Shown in pieces: positions 25,952-36,391 of a stretch of 64,000 nucleotides of DNA. The notes under the pieces were generated by a model that worked only from the letters and a program-made list of their open reading frames with translations, ran no database searches and was not told the origin of the DNA. Source of the DNA: Schlegelella_A sp963778525. Lineage in GTDB: Bacteria > Pseudomonadota > Gammaproteobacteria > Burkholderiales > Burkholderiaceae_C. Location of the stretch: the NCBI GenBank assembly GCA_963778525.1, contig CAVZUJ010000001.1:372001-436000 (forward strand). Direction: 5' to 3'. The first letter of the stretch is position 1. Each line of letters starts with the position of its first letter. The position numbers were made by a program, and so were the translations under genes.

Positions 25952-26841
25952 GCGCCCTTCCGGCCATGTCCGTGGGCGGCGGCGCAAGCGGCACGCCGAG
26001 ATCGTCCTGGCTTGTCGCGCTCGCCGGGTTTGCCGCCATGTACGTGCCCGTGTACTGGTGGGCGGCCGGTGGCATCTGGCAGTCCGACGAACAGGCCCAT
26101 GGCGCTCTGGTTCTGCTGGTGATGCTCTGGCTTTTCTGGGGCCTGCGCCATCAGATCGCAGCCCTTCCAGCGCAGCCTGCGCCCGCCTGGGGCTGGCCGC
26201 TCTTCGCGGTCGGGCTGTTGGTCTACTTCGTCGGTCGCGTCTTCAGCATCTCGATTCTCGAGTTCGGCTCGCAGCCGTTCATCGCCGCTGGCATCTTGCT
26301 CCTCCTCAAGGGCCGAGCCGCGATCCGGATCGCCTGGTTCCCGCTGCTGTACTTCGTCTTCATGATCCCGCTGCCCGGGATCCTCGTGGATGCCCTGACC
26401 GCGCCGCTGAAGCAGTGGATCTCGGCCATCGTGGTGGCCGTGTTGTACGACGTGGGCTATCCAATCTCGCGCAGTGGCGTGATCCTCAGCATCGGTCAGT
26501 ACCAGATGCTGGTGGCCGACGCCTGCTCGGGCCTGCATTCGATGTACAGCCTGTCGGCGCTCGGCACGCTCTTCATGTACATCATGCAGCGCAAGAGCGT
26601 GCTGCATAACGCGATCGTGTTGCTGAGCATCCTGCCGATCGCCTTCGGCGCGAACGTGGTGCGCGTGATGGTGCTGGTGCTCATCACGTACCACTTCGGC
26701 GACGCCGCCGGGCAAGGATTCCTGCACGGTGCGGCGGGGATGGTGCTGATGCTGGTGGCGCTTGTCGGGCTGTTCCTGCTCGACGCCTTGCTGACCCGGC
26801 TTTTCCGCTCGCGTCGGCCGCCGCCTCCTGCGCCGGCTTGA
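25948..26841 (+). CDS. xrtB: exosortase B
   Basis: An integral membrane cysteine protease/transpeptidase-like enzyme that recognises PEP-CTERM sorting signals. It has 297 residues with about eight membrane helices. The catalytic triad is visible: C193 in VADACSGLHSMYSL, R239 in ANVVRVMVLV and H260 in GFLHGAAGM. FMIPLPGILVDALTAPLKQ is the exosortase signature that separates it from archaeosortases. The start may be GTG 25948 (overlapping the epsG stop) or ATG 25966, which gives a slightly shorter N-terminus. Likely substrates are the three PEP-CTERM proteins at 56329-58981. EpsI (48831) is the usual companion. Confidence 0.93.
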   Translation: MSALPAMSVGGGASGTPRSSWLVALAGFAAMYVPVYWWAAGGIWQSDEQAHGALVLLVMLWLFWGLRHQIAALPAQPAPAWGWPLFAVGLLVYFVGRVFSISILEFGSQPFIAAGILLLLKGRAAIRIAWFPLLYFVFMIPLPGILVDALTAPLKQWISAIVVAVLYDVGYPISRSGVILSIGQYQMLVADACSGLHSMYSLSALGTLFMYIMQRKSVLHNAIVLLSILPIAFGANVVRVMVLVLITYHFGDAAGQGFLHGAAGMVLMLVALVGLFLLDALLTRLFRSRRPPPPAPA

Positions 26842-26868
26842 CGGCGCCTTCATCGCGCGGGCCAGCGC

Positions 26869-28359
26869 ATGCCTGAGCAGATCAGAGCCCTGATCGTCGT
26901 TCTCGTGCTCGCGGGTGCGGTGTTCCTGATCGCCCGCCGGCCGGCTTGCGATCAGGCGATGGACGAAGTCGACTTCGTGCGGCGCCGCAACCTCTGGTTC
27001 ATCGTCACCCTGCTTGCCTTCCTGGCAAGCAACTTCTGGCTTCTCATGGTGCTCGCCGGCATCGTGGTCTTCCTGGCGGGACGCAAGGAACACAACACCA
27101 TGGCGCTGTACCTGATCCTGTTGTTCGCGGTGCCGCCGTTCAGCGCGCGCATCTCGGGACTGGGGCTGGTCAACCAGTTGCTGGCGCTCGACTACCCGCG
27201 CCTGCTGTCGATCGTGTTGCTTGCTGCCGGCAGCACTGCGCCTGGGCGGCCCGGCGCATGAGCAGGCGGCCGTTTCTGCTGCCAGACTTCCTGATCGCCG
27301 CCTACCTGCTGTTGCAGCTCGCCTTGCAATTCAGGGTCGACTCGTTCACCAACACGGGGCGCTACGCCATCTATGCCGTGCTCGACGTCGGGTTGCCGTA
27401 CTACGTCGCCAGCCGCTCGCTACGCAGCGTGGAGGCGTTCCGGGAAGCGGCGATGAGCCTCGTCATCGCCTGCCTGGTGATGGCCGTGATCGCGATGTTC
27501 GAAACGCCGCGCCATTGGCTGCTGTATGCCAGCCTCGATCGTGCCCTCGACGTCAAGTGGGGCATGGGCAACTACCTCGGCCGCAACGATCTGCTGCGCG
27601 CTCAGGTCAGCACCGGCCAGCCCATCGTGCTGGGCTACGTGCTGTCGGTCGCCTTGGTGGCGCACGTCTATCTGCGCCGCAGCGTCGACAAGGCCGCCTT
27701 CTGGTGGCTGGGATTCGCGGTGCTGGTCGGCGGCCTCGCGGCGTCCTTGTCGCGTGGCCCTTGGATAGGGGCTGCCGTGGGGTTGCTGGTGTTTCGCCTC
27801 GCCGGCCCGAAGGCGATGGAGGCCTGTTCAAGGCCACGGCGATACTGGCCATCGTCGGGGCAATCGTCATGGTTTCGCCGATCGGGTCGACGGTGATGCA
27901 GTACCTGCCCTTTCGTCGGCAGCGTGGATGCCGAGAACATCACCTACCGGCAGACCCTGCTCGAAGCATCGATCGGGTCATTCGACTGAATCCCTGGTTC
28001 GGCTCCTTCGATTTTCTTGCCCGGTCATCCTTCGACGAGCTGCGCCAGGAAGGCCGGCTTCGTCGACCTCGTCAACACGTACGTCGGCATCAGCCTCGCC
28101 AACGGGCTGGTCGGCCTGTCGTTCTTCGTCGGCGCGTTCGTTGCCTCCGGCATCGCCACGTTGCGCGGCATGTGGCGCCTGGCAGACCCGGCGGACGAGG
28201 CGCGTACGTTGGGGCAGGCACTTGCTGGCTTGCCTGGTGGGCATCATGGTGACCATCTTCACGGTCAGCAGCATTTCGTTCATCCCGGTGATCTACTGGA
28301 CCGTGGTGGGCCTGGCCGTGGGCTATGCGGACATGCTGCGCCAGACAAGGCGACGGTGA
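26869..28359 (+). pseudogene. O-antigen ligase/polymerase-like membrane protein, frameshifted
   Basis: A polytopic protein placed directly after xrtB, the position of the Wzy-like polymerase/ligase in exosortase B loci. Helices such as IRALIVVLVLAGAVFLIA, FIVTLLAFLASNFWLLMVL and FWWLGFAVLVGGLAASLSRG are clear. The conserved central segment ASLSRGPWIGAAVGLLVF followed later by ENITYRQTLLEASI matches the Wzy_C/O-antigen ligase region. The frame changes near 27225, 27820, 27915, 27990, 28045 and 28220; the final segment (SISFIPVIYWTVVGLAVGYA) reaches the stop at 28359. A repaired protein would have about 490 residues. Its role would be polymerisation or ligation of the repeat unit in the inner membrane. 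Confidence 0.7.
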
Positions 28360-28475
28360 CACCGACCGATCCCGCGGAGCTCGATGGAGCGCGAGCGCAA
28401 GATTTGCGGCCTGCGGACGCCAAGTGCGCGCCTCATGAGCTCGGTGGAGTCAGGCAGCGCCACGAGCAAGGAGGC

Positions 28476-29852
28476 TTGAAGGAGCGCGTGCTGCGTGCCG
28501 CGAGCTGGACGACGGCCGGTTACGCGGCGAGACAGGTGCTGCGCTTCGGCAGCAACCTGATCATGACGCGGCTGCTGTTCCCCGAAGCGTTCGGTCTGAT
28601 GACCATCGTTCAGGCGGTGCTTACCGGCGTGACGTTGATGTCCGACCTGGCTGCCACGCAAAGCGTCGTCCGCAGTTCGCGCGGCAGCGAGCCGGCCTAC
28701 GTCAACACTGCCTGGACCATCCAGATCATCCAGGGTGTGCTGATCGCTGCAGTGGTGGTGCTGGCCGCCGAGCCCGCTGGCGCGCCATTTCGGTCAGCCG
28801 CTGCTTGCCGATCTGTTGCGAGTGGCTGCCCTGTCGTCGCTGATTGCCGGCTTCAATTCGACCAAGATTGCCACGGCCGAGCGCAGGGTCGAGGTCAAGC
28901 GGCTCGCGCTGATCGACACCATCGGCTACTCGATCTCGATCGCCGCGACCATCCTGCTGGCACTGCGTGACCCGACGCCGTTTGCGCTGGTGCAGGGCAA
29001 CGTGGTGGGAGCCTTGTGCAAGATGCTGGCCAGTCATTTCCTGCTGCCCGGGCCACACAATCGCCTGGCCTGGGATCGCCACGCTGCGCGCAGCGTGTTC
29101 TCGTTCGGCTCCAAGGTGATGATCAGCTCGTCCATCACCTTTCTCGCCGGCGAAGGCAGCAAGCTGCTGTCGGCCAACCTGGTCAGCGTCCAGTTGCTGG
29201 CCCTGATCGGCTTGGCCACCAACCTCAACACGATCGTCTGGAGCGCGATACAGCAGCTTTCGGGCCGCGTGCTGTTCCCCGCCTACGCCGAGGTGTTGCG
29301 CAACAACCCCGGCCGGCTGCCGCGCGTGCTCGAGCGCACGCGCGCCGTGCAACTGCTTCCGGCGTGTGCGGCGAGCCTGATATTCGCGCTGTTCGGATCG
29401 AAGATCGTTCACTTCCTGTACGACGCGCGCTACGCCGATACCGGGCTCATCCTCCAGATTTCGGCCGTGGGCATGATGACCGGTGCGTTGACTGGCTCTT
29501 ATTCGGGCGTGCTCTGGGCGATGAACGCGTCGGATTGAGCACCGTGCTCCTCGCGGTCCAGGTGGCGCTGCAATGGGCTGGCATGCTGATCGGCTATCGC
29601 GTGGCGGGCCAGCTCGGCGTGGTGGTGGGTGGCACGCTGGGCACGGTGCTGAACTATCCGGTGACGGCGGTGGCCTATGGCCGACTTGGCCTGTGGCATC
29701 GTCGTGTCGACATCCCCGTGCTGGTGCTGACCGCATTGACGGCGATGGCCGTGGTCGCTACGCCGACTGGTCTGTCGCGGCGCGTTGGTAGCCTATGGGC
29801 TCGTTGGCACATTGGCCTGGAAATCAAGGCGTGCGGATGTGGCTCAAGATGA
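28476..29852 (+). pseudogene. oligosaccharide flippase (Wzx, MOP/MATE-like), frameshifted
   Basis: A lipid-linked oligosaccharide flippase. The N-terminus LRAASWTTAGYAARQVLRFG, with SNLIMTRLLFPEAFGLMTIV, is the standard opening of RfbX/Wzx-type proteins. Later helices (LIGLATNLNTIVWSAIQQ, SAVGMMTGALTGSYSGVLW) fit the polysaccharide biosynthesis family. Frame changes lie near 28790, 29535 and close to the 3' end. The start is uncertain: TTG 28476 or GTG 28488, both near AAGGAG. The stop overlaps the ATG of the next gene as ATGA. It would move the undecaprenyl-linked repeat unit across the inner membrane before polymerisation. Confidence 0.75.
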
Positions 29853-31016
29853 AGATCACGTTTCTCTTGCCCACTCCGAACATGAGCGGCGGCATCAGGG
29901 TGATCGCGATCTATGCGCGATTGCTCGCTGCCCGAGGTCACATGTCGTGCTGGTGTCACCGCCCAAACCGCGACCGTCGCTTAGGCAATGGTTGCGATCC
30001 CCTCTGGCTTCATGGAGGCTCAGGTCGGAGAGCAAGTCGCATCTGGAGGGCTGAGTTTGGATCATCGTGTTCTTGATGTCTATCGTCCCATCGTCGACGC
30101 TGATGTGCCGGACGCGGACGTCGTCGATCGCCACTTGGTGGGAAACGGCGGAATGGGTTGCGAAATTGAGTCCGTCCAAAGGCGCCAAGATGTATTTCGT
30201 GCAGGGACACGAAATCTTCCCTGGACTACCGCTGGAGCGCTGCCGCGCGACCTATCGGCTGCCCTTGCGCAAGATAGTGGTTGCGGAATGGCTGCGGCGC
30301 ACCATGGCGACGGAATATGGTGACACTGACGTCGACCTGGTGCCCAACAGCGTGGATCACGAGCAATTTCATGCCGTGCCACGTGGCAAGCAGGCGCGTC
30401 CCACGATTGGGTTTCTCTACTCTCCGGTCGGCATCAAGGGTGTTGATGTGGCGCTACGGGCCATCGAGCTGATTCACCGACGGGTGCCTGACCTCCACGT
30501 CGTGTCGTTCGGCTTGACAGTGTTGCCTCCTTCGCTGTCGACCGGCATCGATTTTCAGCATGATCCACCGCAGATGGCTCTGCGTGACATCTACGCAAGC
30601 TGCGACGTCTGGCTGACGGCCAGCCGCAGTGAGGGCTTCAACCTGCCGGCAATGGAAGCCATGGCTTGCAGGACACCGGTGGTTTCCACGCGAACGGGCT
30701 GGCCCGAAGAGTCGATCGTCGACGGTCTAAACGGCTACTTGTCGACGTCGATGATGCCGCCGCCCTTGCCGAAGCCGCGTGCCGCTTGCTCGGGTTGCCA
30801 GACGAGCGATGGCGTGCCGTCTCGAACGCCGCGTTCGAGACGGTGCGTGACAGTTCGTGGGCGCGCTCTGCCGACCTGTTCGAGCACGCCCTGAGCCACG
30901 CTGCCGATGCGTGGTCTTCGCAGCAAATCGGCGCCGCCGGCACCCCAGACCGATTCAGAGGCCTAGGCCCGAATGCTAGTGAGACGCTGACCAATGAGCG
31001 TTGCAGCGGCAGTTGA
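29849..31016 (+). pseudogene. glycosyltransferase family 4, frameshifted
   Basis: A GT-B fold glycosyltransferase. ATG at 29849 begins KITFLLPTPNMSGGIRVIAI, the N-terminal nucleotide-fold strand and glycine-rich loop of GT4. The middle frame reads MYFVQGHEIFPGLPLERCR and VDLVPNSVDHEQFH; the C-terminal domain has TIGFLYSPVGIKGVDVALRA and the donor-site motif SRSEGFNLPAMEAMACRTPV (E-x7-E type). The frame changes near 29945, 30056, 30120 and 30740, and the protein ends at 31016. It would add one sugar to the lipid-linked repeat unit on the cytoplasmic side. The sugar cannot be predicted. Confidence 0.78.
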
Positions 31017-31034
31017 CCGGAACTGGGTAACGAA

Positions 31035-32102
31035 TTGAGCAGGTCTGTCGTCTCGACGCCGGGGTTGCCGGGCCGGCACATGCCGGGGCTGGACGGCCTG
31101 CGCGCGCTGTCGGTCATCGCGGTCGTGTGGCACCACACGCACTCGGGGTATACCGGGTGGCCGATCTCGCACAACGGCTTTCTCGGCGTCGATGTTTTCT
31201 TCGTTCTCAGCGGTTTCCTCATCACAACTCTTCTGCTCGGTGAACGGGCCGCGACCGGCAGCATCTCGCTGAAGAACTTCTACATCCGTCGTTCGTTGCG
31301 GATCTTTCCCTTGTACTACGTGGTGCTGGCGCTGTTACTCGTGTACTTCACCGTGTCGAATTCCGCGTCACAGCGAAGCGCCTTCTTCCACGAGTTGCCC
31401 TTCCACGCGGTCTACCTGAGCAACTGGGTGCCGTTGACTTCGCTCATGGCCATCACGTGGTCGCTGTCGACCGAGGAGCAGTTCTATCTGGTCTGGCCGC
31501 CGCTGCTAGTGCTGCTGCGCGCGCGATCGGTGTGGGTGCTGGCCGCCTTCCTCGTGCTCAACCAAGCCGTTAACTTCGGCTTCCTGGACGAATCGCTGGC
31601 CGCGATCGGCCTGCACTACGCGGTCTTGCCGATCCTGCAGATCACCTTCACGCCCATCTTGCTTGGCGTGCTGCTCGCCTTCGGCATGCAGCGCTCGATG
31701 GTCCGGCGCTTTCTCGCATCGCTGCCGGCGTGGGTACTCGCGGCCAGCGGCTTGCTGGCCCTCGTCGTCGCCGACACGGGCGGCGACATCCGGGGATGGC
31801 CTCGTCTGGCCTTCCACGTGACGGTCGCCTTCGTGATCGCTCAGGTCGTGAGTCGCCCAGGTTCGCGGGTGGTGCGGATGCTCGAGTGGCGTCCGCTCGC
31901 GTATGTGGGGACCGTGAGCTACGGCGTGTACCTGCTGCACAAGCTCGTGCTCTACATCGCGCAACGCGGCCTGGCCGCGGTTGGCATCGGCGCGCCGGAA
32001 GTCTTGTTCGCCCTGTGCGCGCTGGGTTCAGTGGGTCTGGCGGCACTGAGCTACCGCTATTTCGAGGCGCCGATCCTGCGCATGCGGGCGCGCTTCCGAT
32101 AA
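31035..32102 (+). CDS. acyltransferase family 3 (OafA/YrhL-like), sugar O-acyltransferase
   Basis: An intact 355-residue integral membrane acyltransferase. HMPGLDGLRALSVIAVVWHH is the family's opening signature with the catalytic histidines, followed by FLGVDVFFVLSGFLITTLLL and FYIRRSLRIFPLYYVVLAL. WSLSTEEQFYLVWP is the conserved SxExQFY motif. About ten helices are predicted. It would O-acetylate (or otherwise acylate) the exopolysaccharide. The start is TTG at 31035, 18 bases after the previous stop; ATG 31080 is the alternative and would remove only a short leader. Confidence 0.88.
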   Translation: MSRSVVSTPGLPGRHMPGLDGLRALSVIAVVWHHTHSGYTGWPISHNGFLGVDVFFVLSGFLITTLLLGERAATGSISLKNFYIRRSLRIFPLYYVVLALLLVYFTVSNSASQRSAFFHELPFHAVYLSNWVPLTSLMAITWSLSTEEQFYLVWPPLLVLLRARSVWVLAAFLVLNQAVNFGFLDESLAAIGLHYAVLPILQITFTPILLGVLLAFGMQRSMVRRFLASLPAWVLAASGLLALVVADTGGDIRGWPRLAFHVTVAFVIAQVVSRPGSRVVRMLEWRPLAYVGTVSYGVYLLHKLVLYIAQRGLAAVGIGAPEVLFALCALGSVGLAALSYRYFEAPILRMRARFR

Positions 32103-32115
32103 GAAGATCGTGCTC

Positions 32116-32992
32116 CTAGGCGGCCGCAACCGTCAACTCGTCAATCAAGGCCTTGGTCTGCCGGATGTTGCTTCGGCTCGAGGCGCCGAACACGATCGAC
32201 TTCGACCTGCGGCTGGGCGCAGACGTATTCGATCGCTTCGCGCGGCGCGATCGCGCCCGAGGCCAGCACCGACATCGCCACCGGGCGGAAGCGCCGGGTG
32301 CGCAGCGTCTCTCGTAGAGCTCGACGCCGCCGCACATGCGAAAGCCGATCTTGTTGATGTTGGCGCAGACGATCGGGTTGTCGATGCCGAGCTGCTCCAG
32401 CACGTCAAGCAGCCGCGGCACGTTCATCGTGATGAAGCCCGGCTCGGCGCCGTAGCGCTCGCGGACGTGGTCGGCGAACATGCGGAACGCGTCGTTCATG
32501 CCCAGCCCGAGCAGGAGATCGGTGACGACGTTCTGCATGAAGATCACCGGCGTCTTCAGGCCCGTCGAACATCTTCATCTCGGCGTCGATCAGCAATTGC
32601 GCGATCGCCTCGATGTCCTTGCGCGCCAGCGCCACGCCGCCCTGAGCAGGGCGCCCAATGGCGCCGTCCTGCGGGCAGGAACATGCGCAGCGCTCCGATC
32701 GATGCCGTGCTCGGTCGACCGCATTGGCGTATTTGTGCGCGTAGGGCATGCAGGGATAGAACTGGTAGTCCGGGTACGTGTCGGTGTTCGCGCGGAAGTG
32801 ATCGCAGATCTCGCGCCATCCGCTCGTGCGTCGTGCACATGAAGGTGCGGATGCCCTGCGGCGTAGGCGGCATCGAGCACATCGATGATCGCCTGCGTGT
32901 CCTGGAAGCGCATCGCCTGCGCGCGCGCCTTGCTCCTCGGACATGTGGTTCACGCCGAAGAACTGGTTGTCGCCGAAGAGGACCCGATCCAT
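32116..32992 (-). pseudogene. TIM-barrel (aldo/keto reductase-like) protein, frameshifted
   Basis: Minus-strand gene, last of a four-member divergent group. ATG at 32992 starts MDRVLFGDNQFFGVNHMSEE. Later segments from different frames give TQAIIDVLDAAYAAG, EICDHFRANTDTYPDYQFYP, GVALARKDIEAIAQLLIDAE, VIFMQNVVTDLLLGLG, ANINKIGFRMCGGVELYE and SIVFGASSRSNIRQTKALID. The order of strands and helices, and the closing SIVFGASS.. NI..T, resemble aldo/keto-reductase-like TIM barrels. I do not recognise the exact family. Frame changes near 32930, 32870, 32800, 32680, 32570, 32330 and 32200 break it. Its place beside a Gfo/Idh gene suggests sugar-nucleotide modification. Confidence 0.55.
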
Positions 32993-32999
32993 GTGAGAC

Positions 33000-34140
33000 C
33001 GCCGCATGCATCTGGGTCGTTCCAGCGCCAGCCATCAGCTGACACAGGCGCGCGAGGACGCCCTTGCGCCAGTCGGCGCGGCGCCGTGGCGGCGGTGCAC
33101 CGAGCGGGCCGTGCTGCTCGCGGACAATCATGGCAGCCACCAGACGATCGGCGGTCGCAGGCGCCGAGCGGAAAGTGTTCTCGCCGTCGTGGCGCTGCCG
33201 GCCTGGATGCCTGCACGAAATAATCGATCTGCGCCGAGTATTCCTCGCCGCGCAGATAGAACCAGACCGCCTGGGTCAGATCGGTCGTGTAGCGGATGGT
33301 CCACCCGTGGCTGCAGCTTGGCGGCCGGCGTGGGCGCTCGCGCAGGTAGACCTGGCACTCCTGGCGGTCGGCATTGATGCGGCCGTTGGTGCCCCAGACG
33401 ACGATCTTCGGTCGACATCTTGCGAAAGCTCTCGTCGCTCCAGTTGACGACGAGCTGGCCGCGTGGCGCCCTGGCGAAACTGCAGCGTGCAATAGATCTC
33501 GTCGTCGACATCGCTGCGAGAAGACGCTGTTGAGCGCACGATGCCCGACGACGGCCTCAGGCGCGCCGACGACGAAGTTGACCAGGTCGATGCGCATGGC
33601 AGGCGTAGTCGTACAGCGCGCCGCCGCCCTCGGCCTTTGCGCGAGCGCCAGGTGCTGCCCTTGGGCCGCAGCACGACCGGGCCGTAGGCCTCGGCGCGCA
33701 CGTGATGCAGCGTGCCGAGCGCGCCCGAGCTGCACGATGCGCGCCGCCTCCTGGAAGGCGCCGACGAAGCGGTAGTGGTAGCCGACCTGGTTGACGAGCG
33801 CTTGCGCCTCGGCCAGCGCCGCCAGGCGCTCGCCGTCCTCGGGATCGAGCACGAAGGGCTTCTCGCAAAAGACATGCAGGCCGCGCTCGAGCGCCTTCTG
33901 CGACCATGCGCCGCATGCAGCTTCGAGGGCGTCGCGACGACCGACCGCGTCGAGCGGCTCGCTCGTCCAGCAGCCGATCTAGTCGGCATGGCACTTGAGC
34001 CCGGTGTATTTGGCCAGCACGTCGGTCAGGTAGCCGGTCGAGTCGCAGCCGGCGACGACGTCGACGTCGGGATGGGCGTTCACGATCGCCAGGTGCGAAA
34101 GCCCCATCTTGCCGAGGCCGACGATAGCAGTGCGGATCAT
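33000..34140 (-). pseudogene. Gfo/Idh/MocA family oxidoreductase, frameshifted
   Basis: NAD(P)-dependent oxidoreductase of the glucose-fructose oxidoreductase/inositol dehydrogenase family. ATG at 34140 overlaps the upstream stop as ATGA. The N-terminus MIRTAIVGLGKMGLSHLAIV has the GxGxxG dinucleotide site; GLHVFCEKPFVLDPEDGE carries the EKP catalytic lysine motif. YHYRFVGAFQEAARIVQLG and YDYACHAIDLVNFVVG complete the C-terminal domain, and GGGALYDYACHAID has the family's G..D..H pattern. At least six frame changes are needed, and the 3' end near 33000 is unclear. It would oxidise or isomerise a sugar nucleotide, for example toward an amino or deoxy sugar for the polymer. Confidence 0.72.
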
Positions 34141-34955
34141 CGATCGTCCTTCGCGGGCATCGGCGAGCGGTACAGGCCCAGCCCGTCGAGCAGCAGCAGC
34201 CAGAAGTACTCCATGTCGCGCAGGTAGCGGCGCCAGTAGCGTCGCGGCTCTGTCGTGAGGCGATACACCCACTCCAGGCCGATGCGCGTCATCCAGCGCG
34301 GTGCCCGTTTCACGGCACCGGCTTCGTAGTCGATCGCGGCGCCGACGCCCATGTAGACCTTGACGCGAGGCATCGCCTGGCGGTATTTCGTGATCCAGAT
34401 TTCCTGCTTCGGCGCACCCAGCCCGACGATCAGGCAGGTGGCGCCGCTGGCGTTGACGATGGCGATGGTCTCGGCGATCTCGGCCTCGTCGTTGACGAAG
34501 CTCATCGACGGCGAATGCGCACCCACCACCACCTGCGAGCCGACACGCGCGTTGATGCGCTCCATCGCCTGTTGCGCAATGCCCGGCTTGGCGCCGAGCA
34601 GAAAGACCTTCACGGCGGGATTTTTGGCGTGGTGCGCGCAGTAGGCGGGAACGATGTCGGAGCCCGACACCTTTTCCTTGATGCGACGGCCGATCCAGGC
34701 CAGGCCCCAGTAGACGTACTTGCTGTCGGAGGTGATGAAGTCGGCCTGCCGGTAGGCGTCGTAGAAGTCGCGATTGCGCTGCAGGTGATAGAGGTGATCA
34801 GGATTGAGCGTCCAGACGATGCCTTCGTCGAGCGCGGCCATCAGCTCAGCCATGCCGAGGTTGTCGACCCAGACGTTGAGGAGGCGCGAGCGTGGCCAGC
34901 TCCGCATGGCGGAGGCCGGCGGCGACCCGCCCTCCGCGCGCAAGCCGCTCGTCAT
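34137..34955 (-). CDS. WecG/TagA/CpsF family glycosyltransferase
   Basis: An intact 272-residue GT26 enzyme. The motifs are VWTLNPDHLYHLQRNRDF, the KVFLLGAKPGIAQQAMER strand-helix, TCLIVGLGAPKQEIWI (with the conserved G-P/A-K-Q-E) and VGAAIDYEAGAVKRAPRW, then IGLEWVYRLTTEPRRYWRR, the C-terminal membrane-targeting appendage. It transfers a sugar such as ManNAc(A) or glucose to a lipid-linked acceptor at the membrane. ATG 34955 overlaps the stop of the upstream short frame as ATGA; its own stop overlaps the Gfo/Idh start. This minus-strand module stands between plus-strand parts of the locus. Confidence 0.88.
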   Translation of the reverse strand: MTSGLRAEGGSPPASAMRSWPRSRLLNVWVDNLGMAELMAALDEGIVWTLNPDHLYHLQRNRDFYDAYRQADFITSDSKYVYWGLAWIGRRIKEKVSGSDIVPAYCAHHAKNPAVKVFLLGAKPGIAQQAMERINARVGSQVVVGAHSPSMSFVNDEAEIAETIAIVNASGATCLIVGLGAPKQEIWITKYRQAMPRVKVYMGVGAAIDYEAGAVKRAPRWMTRIGLEWVYRLTTEPRRYWRRYLRDMEYFWLLLLDGLGLYRSPMPAKDDR

Positions 34956-35101
34956 GACGCAGCGCTGCGTTCCCGCAGCACCTCTTCGACGATCGCCCGC
35001 AGCACCGGGTGAGTTGCTTGCGCCGCGACGTTGACAAGCGCGTTGCGCATGTACCGGGCTTCGTTGCGCCCGGGGGAGATGGAGAGGTAGGTGCGATTCA
35101 C
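34952..35101 (-). pseudogene. short remnant of a GT2 glycosyltransferase N-terminus
   Basis: GTG at 35101 starts a 49-codon frame, NRTYLSISPGRNEARYMRN.., ending in TGA inside the ATGA overlap with the WecG-type gene. The beginning copies the start of GT2 enzymes (ISP-x-RNEA-x-Y/F-M-R), as in the complete gene at 43918. The second half (VLRAIVEEVLRERSAAS) loses the expected IVDDGSTD. The gene ends where the nucleotide-binding motif should be, so it is a remnant or a replaced end. Upstream lies the 35.1-35.4 kb divergent promoter region. Confidence 0.45.
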
Positions 35102-35370
35102 GGTCAACCGATAAGGATACAACGTGCGCGGGGATCGGCGACGGCAATACAGCACGCCGAGCGACGGGGCACTGGGCGGTTCAGGCGCCTGCGCTGAGGA
35201 CCGCCGGTCTGGACATCAAAACAGATCGCCGAGCCGACGCGCCGCGCTACTCACGACCGGCTCAACCCGCTGCAGGTCTTCGCCGCTATCCTCGAGCTTG
35301 CTTCCCATCAAGATCCGCCTCAAATTCATTGAATCGATGTCGCGCTTCGAAATAGTGACCACCTTTTGAT

Positions 35371-36371
35371 ATGCAAGTTGAGCATTCTGCGGCTCCCATC
35401 GCCGCTGAACCTCGCCCCGACGTGTCGGTGATAGTCGTCAATTACAACACCGCTCATCTGCTGCACCGCATGTGGGACGCGCTGCAAGGGTCGCGAGGCG
35501 ATTTGCGGCTGCAGATCATCGTGGTCGACAACGCCTCCCGCGACGACTCGGTGGCGATGCTTCAAAGCGATTTCGGCGAAGCGCAACTCATCGTCAACAA
35601 GACCAACGTCGGCTTCGGCCGCGCCAACAACCAAGGGCTGGCGCTGGCCACCGGGCGCTATGTGCTGTTACTCAATACGGATGCGTTCGTGGCCCCCGAT
35701 ACGCTGGGCAAGACGGTGGCCTACATGGATGCCCATGCCGAGTGCGGCGTGCTCGGCGTGCGACTGGTCGGCAGCGATGGCGAACTGCAGCCGAGCTGCC
35801 GTTATTTCCGACCCCTTGGAACACATTTCTCGCCCGCACGGGCCTGGCGCGGTTCTTTCCGCCAGTCCGCATGGTCGACGACATGAGTTGGGACCATGCG
35901 TCGGTGCGCGAATGCGATTGGGTGGTCGGCTGCTACTACCTGGTGCGACACGAGGTGATCGACCAGGTAGGCCTGTTCGATCCGCGTTACTTCCTGTATT
36001 GCGAAGAGGTCGATCACTGCCGAGCAGCCAAGCAGGCGGGATGGAAGGTCGTGTTCTTCCCCGAGACCATCGGTAGTCCATCTGGGTGGCGAAAGTGCGA
36101 AGTCGGACGCGCAATTGACGCAAGCGGGGCGGCAGATCAGCGCAGTGCAGATCGAAAGCGAGTTGCTGTACTTCCGCAAGCACTACGGTCTGGGGGTTTC
36201 GATCCTCTCGGTTGTCTTGTCGCTCACCGCGAATGCGATTCTTGCTTTCAAACTGCTGCTCAAGCGTCCAGTTCCAGGTGGCTGGCAAACGATCTGGAAT
36301 CGGACGTTGACAATCTTCGCGCTCGCTGCGCGAACGCGGCTGGGTCAGCGTCCGACGCAGATGAAAACCGG
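35371..36371 (+). CDS. glycosyltransferase family 2 (rhamnosyltransferase/WbbL-like), frameshifted
   Basis: Inverting GT-A glycosyltransferase. The opening PDVSVIVVNYNTAHLLHRM, IIVVDNASRDDSVAML and LIVNKTNVGFGRANNQGLAL are the classic nucleotide-binding segments of WbbL-type enzymes; YVLLLNTDAFVAPDTL carries the DxD-like NTDA motif. After a frame change near 35815 come DWVVGCYYLVRHEVIDQVG and FLYCEEVDHCRAAKQAGW, with the ExD acid. After a second near 36070 comes an amphipathic C-terminus (LLYFRKHYGLGVSILSVVL). The exact end is unclear because its frame runs on into the next gene; about 36371 is a guess. It is the first gene of the plus-strand run after the divergent gap. Confidence 0.78.
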
Positions 36372-36391
36372 CGAGTTGGAGCCGCTTGCGA

